Positions 60,753 to 64,000 of a stretch of 64,000 nucleotides of DNA are shown in pieces; the stretch's first letter is position 1; each line of letters starts with the position of its first letter. The notes below the pieces were generated by a model. It ran no database searches, was not told where the DNA came from, and saw nothing but the letters and a program-made list of their open reading frames with translations. A program made the translations under genes and the position numbers. The DNA is from Porites lobata (lineage: Eukaryota; Cnidaria; Anthozoa; Scleractinia; Poritidae), in NCBI GenBank assembly GCA_942486035.1, contig CALNXK010000037.1:1504501-1568500 (forward strand), read 5' to 3'.

Positions 60753-61592
60753 TGTACTCAGCCTCATTTATTAATTGTTAATTATTCGGAGATGTGCCAG
60801 AGATGAATTTAAACTGTTCATTTAAAAGTTTTTTAAAAATAAAAATACTAACAACTTGGTCTTCGGGAAAATCTCTTTGTAGCACTGTACCTGGTCAATT
60901 TCTATCTCATTGTCAGTAAGATCGTTAAGCGAACTCTCTGGTGTTGCCTCGTAGATGTCTCACAGTTTAACGTCTGCAAATGGGTCATACAACGAGAAGC
61001 AGATAGTGCAGAAAAGAAATAACAGCCAACTCTTCTTGTCCACTCCAATATTTTTTGTTGTTGTTGTTGTTGTGGGGGAGAGGGTTGTGGGTGGCGTCTT
61101 CTTCAAGGCTGGGCACTTGTTAAATTTTCCTCCCAACAGGATGGGCACTTATTCCAGGTGAGCACTAATTTGAGGTTGGGTGCTTAATTGAATAAACCGG
61201 TAAGTCTAACCAATGGAAATCAGTCTGGAGAATTTGTAAGTCGATATTGGGGCTTAAATGTACCAATCAAATCCAAAACCACCCACCCCACTCCCCGGCA
61301 TACCCCAGGCATTTGACTAGAGTTTAGCTCCATAAAGTGGGGATTTTGACCCCAAAATGAGGCTCGCCTGGTTGGGGGCATTAGGCTTTCATATCATATC
61401 AAAACATTAATCACTGGTGGCAAGCAAAAGAATTACATAATTCATTCTTTTAGCATGACGGGCACCTCAATCAGAAACTGACACGCAAATGAGGCCAATG
61501 TGCTAATGAGGCAAACGTTAGTCTGAAATGTCATACGTCTACACCCCCTATTACCCAGACTAGGCAAATATATAACAAATATTCCCAATAGG

Positions 61593-62213
61593 TTAACCCA
61601 TTCGCTCCTGGAGATTTTGCCGAAAAACGCGTTTTGAAGCTAGTCGAGTGGTTTTCTGGTAACTGTCGTGCTATAAAGAGCTAAAACTTACCACAAACCG
61701 GTTTACAGGTCGTACACTTGGCGGCCTTCTGATCCAGATGCAAAATATCAGCTTGTGAAGTTCGGGCATGCGCAGAAAGCAAAATTTCGAGTTTAAAAGT
61801 GACACAGCAGTCTTGACTTTTACTTTTCGCTTTCTCTCCTGCCTTCTTTTTTTGCTTTTCTTGCCTCATTTTTTTTTTTCTCTTGCTGGGCATTTAGTAG
61901 GCTTCATTTTGGTGGGAAGAGTTTTTAGGAAAGCTTTTAGGATCTTAGGATTAGGTGAAAGGAAAGGTAGGTGGGTAATGGAACAAGATTTTCATGGAGA
62001 TTTTCAGGTCCTTGTCACGTGGTTTTTTGCTTCTTTCTCCGGTGTCCTTGACTGAATTGTGCTCATTCTGGTATGGTTTGAAAGATCCCTTCACTCTGCA
62101 CAAGTTAGCGAAGAACGTTGTCCTTGACCGTTAAAACTGATGACGTCACAAAGGGTAGAAAGGACCTGGATCCACACGGGCGGTTATGGGCGGTTCAGGG
62201 GCGAATGGGTTAA
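61593..62213. mobile_element. TTAA-flanked TIR element, copy 2
   Basis: Bounded by TTAA (61593-61596, 62210-62213), with termini CCCATTCGCTCCTGG and the complement of CCCATTCGCCCCTGAACC. It is homologous along its full length to 50644-51209 and is better preserved at its ends. No transposase is encoded; it is likely mobilised by a piggyBac-type enzyme. Confidence 0.8.
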
Positions 62214-63181
62214 CCAGGGTCGTAACAAGCCTTTAGAAAGTAGGGGGGTACCTCATTGTATTTGAAAAGCAGAGGGTTTTGGGAGGGTTTTCATGCTATA
62301 TCAACAGGGAACCATGTTTGTTTCTTACTTTCGTACTGTGTTTTTATAAAGGTTTTGAGATCAAATTTAATTTACATGTAGCAGTTAATTGGATGAGACT
62401 TTGGTCCAAAAATAGGGGGGGGCCCCGGGCCCCCTGGATCTGCCACTGACTTTACCTCCAAATTTATACCGACTTCTGTCCGCAATATTTTCAAAGAATC
62501 AAATCTGATGGATTGCGCCATACTACAAGGCTTCTGATAGGTCGCGGAAGTCAAATTTTGCAGGATTTTCAGAGACAGATTAGCGGAAATTTATGGGGCT
62601 AACTTTGCCGAAAAACAATCGGTAAAAAACAGCTGATTTTGTGGGAATTTTGTGGGCAAATTTCGCTGATTTGACAAGGGTGTTTAATGTTTTTTAACAG
62701 CGATAATCATTTGCCATTCTAACAATAAAGCACTAGAGAAAAGAGCCCAAGGCAAAGCTTTTAAAATCACGACTAGTGCCCAGTTTATCGAAAAATAATT
62801 TATGCCTGGTAGTTTTGGGACGTTGCTCGCTCGTTGTGGTGACGAAGTTTCAAGATAAATTTGCATGTTTACGGCAATTAAACAGACCCAATAGCCGAAA
62901 TAAGTTTCAAACATGTTGTATCGACATGTATTTGATATGTTTCTAGCGAATTCTGCGCTATTTCGCATGTTTTTGTGAATTTCACTGGATTACCTGAATT
63001 TTGCGGCTCCGCGACTGCACTGAATATCAAAAGCCCTGATACTATGAGCTGCGTCATTTACATTGAACAAACTGGCGACTATATTTCTCCAGTTGGTCGC
63101 CAAAAGGCGACTTGAGGATTTTTTTAATTTCGAGCCCTGCTTTTGGTATTTAAATCACTGCACAAGACTTCAAAACATCTC

Positions 63182-64000
63182 TTAAAACCCTTCCAGCAGA
63201 AAGTTTGTACATATAATTTCCAAGTGAGGCATTACCGCAGGGTTCCACTCATTTGTATCAACATCATAGACTTGTAATATCATATCTTGGTGCCAACTCT
63301 GTCTTGATCCAAATCCACCAAACACAAAAATTTGCTCCTTAAAACACACAGCACTTGCTGGGAACCTTGGTGCTAAAGCATTTGCAAGCACAGTCCAAAT
63401 ATTTGCTTCTTTATCATACACTTCACATGGGCTTCCACCAGATTCCTCAACTCCACCAAAGACAAAAATTCTGTTGTGTAAACTAACACCACAGGGATTT
63501 CTTCTTTTTCCCTGCATTGATGCAATTGGATTCCATGAATTAGTTTCAGGATCAAACTTCTCAACTGAGTTATAAGCCTCAGATGAACTCATCCCTCCAA
63601 CTGCATAGATGTAGTTTTCATCAGATACTGCACATGCTCTAGATCTTGGACCACAGAGAGGGGCATCTTCTTGCCATAGGTCTGTATCAGGGTTGTATCG
63701 TAGCACTGTACTCAAAGTTCCCTTATTGTTATCTACCCCACCAATCAGATACAGAATTCCACGGAATGTAACAGCAGCAGGATGAGTGATTTCCTGCCTG
63801 AAAGACTTGATGGATGACCATTTGTTTATGACTGGGTCGTACCTTGCAGCTGCAGAACCACTTGTATTTCCACCCACAACATATAATTTACCCTGGCAAA
63901 CACTTGTGGTAAGAGTAAATCTGTTTCGAGAACCTTTCTGGCATCGCAACTTGTACCACTTGTTCTCCGATGGAAGGTAACAAACCAACTTGCTTCCATC
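63182..64000 (-). CDS. Kelch-like protein, 3' part, paralogue with terminal frameshift
   Basis: The frame is open to the right edge of the window, so the BTB and BACK parts lie outside. The visible part is the Kelch propeller, starting at DGSK and very similar to the 57899-59635 protein (SVCQGKLYVVGG, FDPETNSW, PRFPASAVCFKEQIFVFGGF). Near 63241-63244 one A is missing relative to the paralogue (TGGAACCC against TGGAAACCC). The frame therefore shifts and stops at 63184, while the other frame would run on to a stop near 63150 that aligns with the stop of the paralogue. The last blade therefore ends in unrelated residues (GNPAVMPHLEI-like). It is either a recent functional change, a decaying copy or a sequencing error. 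Confidence 0.85.
   Translation of the reverse strand, partial: DGSKLVCYLPSENKWYKLRCQKGSRNRFTLTTSVCQGKLYVVGGNTSGSAAARYDPVINKWSSIKSFRQEITHPAAVTFRGILYLIGGVDNNKGTLSTVLRYNPDTDLWQEDAPLCGPRSRACAVSDENYIYAVGGMSSSEAYNSVEKFDPETNSWNPIASMQGKRRNPCGVSLHNRIFVFGGVEESGGSPCEVYDKEANIWTVLANALAPRFPASAVCFKEQIFVFGGFGSRQSWHQDMILQVYDVDTNEWNPAVMPHLEIICTNFLLEGF

Larger units (their letters stand above)
59640..63148. other. Spacer between the two Kelch-like genes
   Basis: Holds the palindrome at 60650-60752 and the second TTAA element at 61593-62213. The part near 62415 (GGGGGGGCCCCGGGCCCCC, then GGATCTGCCACTG) looks like the end of another degraded repeat. The promoter of the 57899-59635 gene should lie in the first few hundred bases after 59635. 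No other gene is seen. Confidence 0.4.

Overview
The window looks like nuclear DNA of an animal, most likely an anthozoan cnidarian (coral or sea anemone). It is AT-rich. Its genes are split by GT-AG introns, and codon phases carry across every junction I joined. The products are metazoan: GPATCH11, an SLC49A4/DIRC2-type transporter and BTB-BACK-Kelch proteins. The spacers are full of short terminal-inverted-repeat (TIR) elements and tRNA-derived SINEs. I see no bacterial operon, CRISPR array, rRNA or intact tRNA. The cnidarian assignment is an inference from gene content and from palindromic repeats that I associate with coral genomes.

Layout. At 99-508 there is a tRNA-derived SINE. At 620-10263 (+) an eight-exon gene encodes an unrecognised, probably nuclear protein of at least 1,324 residues, with an acidic stretch, a zinc ribbon, a proline-rich block and an RRTRKS-like repeat tail. 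From 10.8 to 13.2 kb there is a cluster of small TIR elements. At 12810-13484 and 16006-16662 (-) lie two small two-exon genes, each a signal-peptide exon joined in phase 1 to a transmembrane exon, with a possible third tail exon between them. At 18137-23498 (-) is a complete six-exon GPATCH11 gene whose first intron holds a 1,357-bp DNA element with AATACCG repeats. From 23.6 to 28.1 kb there are inverted CRE-containing repeats, a diverged tandem duplication and weak exon-like pieces. At 31.1-31.5 kb are two related exon-like segments separated by only 25 bp. From 40.1 to 51.7 kb (+) a 13-exon gene encodes an SLC49A4-type major facilitator carrier with a LamG/concanavalin-like domain spliced into its TM5-TM6 loop. 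Around 54.9-55.7 kb a mobile element appears to have landed in an exon. At 57899-59635 and from 63182 to the right edge (-) are two Kelch-like paralogues; the second carries a 1-nt frameshift close to its 3' end.

The genes are unrelated neighbours with no operon logic. The most unusual item is the transporter with the lectin-like luminal domain. Next are the pair of tiny signal-peptide/transmembrane genes, the two adjacent exon-like modules near 31 kb, and the mobile elements with subterminal repeats that carry exon-like sequence. Exon boundaries were set by eye from splice motifs and phase. No database search or RNA evidence was available.
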